Of a stretch of DNA of 7,229 nucleotides, positions 4,951 through 7,229 are shown one piece after another; the stretch's first letter is position 1, and each line of letters opens with the position of its first letter. The position numbers and the translations under genes are program-made. Origin of the DNA: an uncultured Erysipelotrichaceae bacterium (GTDB lineage: Bacteria > Bacillota_I > Bacilli_A > RFN20 > CAG-826); the NCBI GenBank assembly GCA_902774655.1, contig CACYJD010000107.1, positions 1-7,229 on the forward strand, given 5' to 3'. Below the pieces are notes generated by a model. That model made no database searches and was not told the DNA's origin. It worked only from the letters and a program-made list of their open reading frames with translations.

Positions 4951-5991
4951 ATGAAAGAATTACTCGAAAAAATTAATGCTATAAGATCTGAACTAATTAA
5001 TGAACTTAAGGATTTAAAAGATCAAGCAGCATTAAAGACTTTCCAAGAAACAAAGTTATCTAAGAAAAGTCCTATTAACGCTCTTATGAGCAACATCAAA
5101 AATTTACAAGGCGACGAGAGAGCAGCGTTTGGCCAAGCAGTTAATGATGTTAGAAAAGAAATCCAAGATGCTTTTGCGAAGAAGCAAGCTGAAATCCAAG
5201 AAGCCAAGGTGCAAGAACAAATCGCAAAAGAAACAATCGATATTACACTTCCATCTGTTGATTACAAAGTAGGGGGAATTAATCCTTTCTATCAAATCAT
5301 TGATGAAATTACTGATATTTTCGTATCAATGGGTTATGAAGTTAAAGAAGGACCAGACGTTGAAACTGACTACTATAACTTTGAAAGAATGAATATCCCT
5401 AGCAATCACCCTGCTAGAGAGATGCAAGATTCTTTCTATATCACTAATTCCATTCTTTTAAGAACCCATACAAGTCCTGCTCAAGCACATGTAATGGATG
5501 AAAAGAAGGGAGAACCTATTAAAATTATTTGCCCAGGCAAATGTTTTAGAAGAGATGATGATGATGTAACTCACTCCCATCAATTTGGTCAAGTTGAAGG
5601 TCTTGTAGTAGATAAAAACATTAACTTTGGTAACTTAAAAGCCACTCTCGAATTATTCTTAAGAAAGATGTTTGGTGAGAAACGTGAAGTTAGATTTAGA
5701 GGTTCATATTTTCCATTTACTGAACCATCCGTTGAAGTTGATATCTCATGTATGGAATGCCATGGTAAAGGCTGTCCAACATGTAAAGGCACTGGCTATA
5801 TTGAAATTTTAGGTGCAGGTATGGTTCACCCACACGTACTTGAAATGGCCGGTTATGATCCAAAAGAATATAGTGGATTTGCCTTTGGTGTAGGTATTGA
5901 ACGTGTCGCTATGCTTAGATATGGTATTGATGATATTCGTAAGATATATCAAGGTGATGTTCGATTTATCGAACAATTTAAAGATAAATAA
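4951..5991 (+). CDS. pheS: Phenylalanine--tRNA ligase alpha subunit
   Basis: PheS is the catalytic subunit of the cytoplasmic (alpha-beta)2 enzyme that charges tRNA-Phe. The 346 residues are typical in length. The N-terminal third (to about 85) is the helical coiled-coil arm that binds tRNA. The class II core follows: LLRTHTSPAQAHVM, motif 2 in KCFRRDDDD (Arg200-201) with HSHQFGQVEG, and motif 3 in FGVGIERVAM (Glu317, Arg318). Four cysteines (267, 270, 275, 278; CMECHGKGCPTC) form a possible zinc knuckle, as often seen in Firmicutes PheS, just before ILGAGMVHPHVL. The ATG at 4951 follows AGGAGGG (4934-4940) at ten bases. The gene is controlled by the Phe T-box and is followed by pheT after 18 bases. 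The frame is intact. Confidence 0.97.
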   Translation: MKELLEKINAIRSELINELKDLKDQAALKTFQETKLSKKSPINALMSNIKNLQGDERAAFGQAVNDVRKEIQDAFAKKQAEIQEAKVQEQIAKETIDITLPSVDYKVGGINPFYQIIDEITDIFVSMGYEVKEGPDVETDYYNFERMNIPSNHPAREMQDSFYITNSILLRTHTSPAQAHVMDEKKGEPIKIICPGKCFRRDDDDVTHSHQFGQVEGLVVDKNINFGNLKATLELFLRKMFGEKREVRFRGSYFPFTEPSVEVDISCMECHGKGCPTCKGTGYIEILGAGMVHPHVLEMAGYDPKEYSGFAFGVGIERVAMLRYGIDDIRKIYQGDVRFIEQFKDK

Positions 5992-6009
5992 TGTAAGGAG
6001 ATTAGAAAG

Positions 6010-7229
6010 ATGAAAGTATCATTAAATGTTATTAAACAATATGTTGATCTTAAAGATCTAACTCCTGAAGAAATCGCTCATAGATTAACTTTTGCAGGAG
6101 TGGAAGTTGAATCTATTGATCGTCTTGCAAGTGGAACTAATCTTGTTGTTGGTGAAGTATTAACTTGTGAGAATATGCCTGACAGTGACCACCTTCATTT
6201 AACTACAGTAGACGCTGGTCCTAAGTATGGAATTCTCCATATCGTTTGCGGTGCGCCTAATGTTAGAAAAGGTCTTAAAGTTATTGTTGCAACAGATGGC
6301 GCTAAGCTTCCTGGTGGTACAATCAAAAAAGGTCAAATCAGAGGTCACGAATCTGAAGGTATGCTTTGTTCCTTATTGGAATTAGGTGTTGATGCTAAAT
6401 TCTTAAGCGAAGAACAAACTAAAGGTATTGAAGAATTAAAAGTTGGTAACGTAGGTGATGAAAACGTACTTGAACTATTAGGTTTAGATGACGTTATTCT
6501 CGACCTCAAGTTACTCGCTAATAGAAGTGATTTATATAGTTTATATAATGTTGCAAAAGAGATTGAAACTCTCTTTGACACCAAAGCAAATATTCCTGAA
6601 TTGGTCTCAAAGAGTGGACTTCCTAGTGATTTTTTAGTGAAGTCTGAAACAAAAGCATGTTCACAATTCTCTGGAAAAGTCATTAAAGGTATTACCGTTA
6701 AAGAATCTCCAGAATGGATGAAACAAGCTTTACGTAGTAGTGGAATCCGCTCAATTAATAACATCGTTGATATTGGTAACTATGTCATGCTTTTAACTGG
6801 TCAACCATTACATATGTATGACTTAGATAAATTACCAAAAGAAGAACTAATTGTTAGAGATGATATTGAAGGTGACTTTGTTGCCTTAGATGAAAAACAT
6901 TACGCACTACAAAAAGGTGATGTATGCATTACAAGCGCTGGTAGAGTAATGTGCTTAGGTGGTGTAATGGGTTCGCTTGAATGTGCTGTTGATGAAAGAA
7001 CAAGAAATGTTGTTATTGAAGCAGCCAATTTTGACTTTGCTAGCATTAGAAGAACATCAATTAGACTAGCTTTAGGTAGCGATTCTTCTCAAAGATTTAT
7101 TAAGGGTATCAACCCAAATCAATACGTCAAAGTTATGGCGTTAACCACCAAACTTCTTGACGAATTATGCGATGCTAAAGAAGTATATGAAACTAAAACA
7201 TATTTAGAAAAACCATATGTTCAAACAGT
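6010..7229 (+). CDS. pheT: Phenylalanine--tRNA ligase beta subunit, N-terminal half (partial)
   Basis: PheT is the structural, tRNA-binding and editing subunit partnered with PheS. The open frame runs from ATG 6010 past the window edge, giving about 406 of the usual 800 residues. It starts MKVSLNVIKQYVDL. An EMAP-type tRNA-binding domain spans about residues 40-150 (VVGEVL, DSDHLHLTTVDAG, VCGAPNVRKG, then KGQIRGHESEGMLCS). NRSDLYSLYNVAKEI near 172 begins the next segment. The B3/B4 editing domain follows at about 215-375, including INNIVDIGNYVML and GQPLHMYDLDKL. RRTSIRLALGSDSSQRFIKG near 350-370 is a further family hallmark. AAGGAG (5995-6000), nine bases before the ATG, supports the start. 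No stop or frame break is seen. It is co-transcribed with pheS under the T-box. Confidence 0.96.
   Translation, partial: MKVSLNVIKQYVDLKDLTPEEIAHRLTFAGVEVESIDRLASGTNLVVGEVLTCENMPDSDHLHLTTVDAGPKYGILHIVCGAPNVRKGLKVIVATDGAKLPGGTIKKGQIRGHESEGMLCSLLELGVDAKFLSEEQTKGIEELKVGNVGDENVLELLGLDDVILDLKLLANRSDLYSLYNVAKEIETLFDTKANIPELVSKSGLPSDFLVKSETKACSQFSGKVIKGITVKESPEWMKQALRSSGIRSINNIVDIGNYVMLLTGQPLHMYDLDKLPKEELIVRDDIEGDFVALDEKHYALQKGDVCITSAGRVMCLGGVMGSLECAVDERTRNVVIEAANFDFASIRRTSIRLALGSDSSQRFIKGINPNQYVKVMALTTKLLDELCDAKEVYETKTYLEKPYVQT

Noticed and set aside
1..7229. CRISPR array, insertion sequence, tRNA or rRNA gene
   Set aside because: No spaced direct repeats, transposase, tRNA cloverleaf or rRNA segment was seen on either strand.

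Overview
The window is AT-rich, with strong AGGAGG-type ribosome binding sites, TAA stops throughout and a T-box leader ahead of pheS. This points to a low-GC member of the Firmicutes, most likely Bacilli or a mollicute-like gut relative; I cannot name a genus from sequence alone. All recognisable genes lie on the + strand.

Layout: (1) The first 145 bases are the C-terminus of a TrmH/SpoU-family RNA methyltransferase. (2) A patatin-like phospholipase gene overlaps it by 11 bases; its reading frame breaks near 1083-1106 and continues in another frame to 1432. (3) Bases 1433-1671 hold a promoter, a 23-codon leader peptide gene very rich in Phe and Tyr codons, and a set of mutually exclusive hairpins ending in an intrinsic terminator. 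This has the full form of a ribosome-mediated transcription attenuator. (4) It precedes a three-gene ABC importer of the COG2984/COG4120/COG1101 (TrpXYZ-like) class: lipoprotein, permease and ATPase. The ATPase has about 95 extra residues, coiled-coil-like, between its signature motif and Walker B, and a frame break just before Walker B. (5) Bases 4671-4950 hold a hairpin, an extended -10 promoter and a T-box riboswitch with a UUC (Phe) specifier. (6) pheS follows complete, and pheT runs off the window at about residue 406.

How it fits together: the right two thirds form a phenylalanine/aromatic supply-and-use module. The importer is apparently controlled by how fast ribosomes read Phe and Tyr codons, and the Phe-tRNA synthetase by direct sensing of uncharged tRNA-Phe. 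The leader composition argues that the importer carries Phe and/or Tyr rather than Trp. The TrmH-family gene next to pheST matches the ysgA-pheST neighbourhood of Bacillus, with the patatin and importer genes lying between them here.

The most notable item is the attenuator. Leader-peptide attenuation is classical in Proteobacteria, whereas Firmicutes usually use T-boxes for the same purpose. The ATPase insertion is second. The two frame breaks may be sequencing errors or real lesions, and the sequence alone cannot decide.
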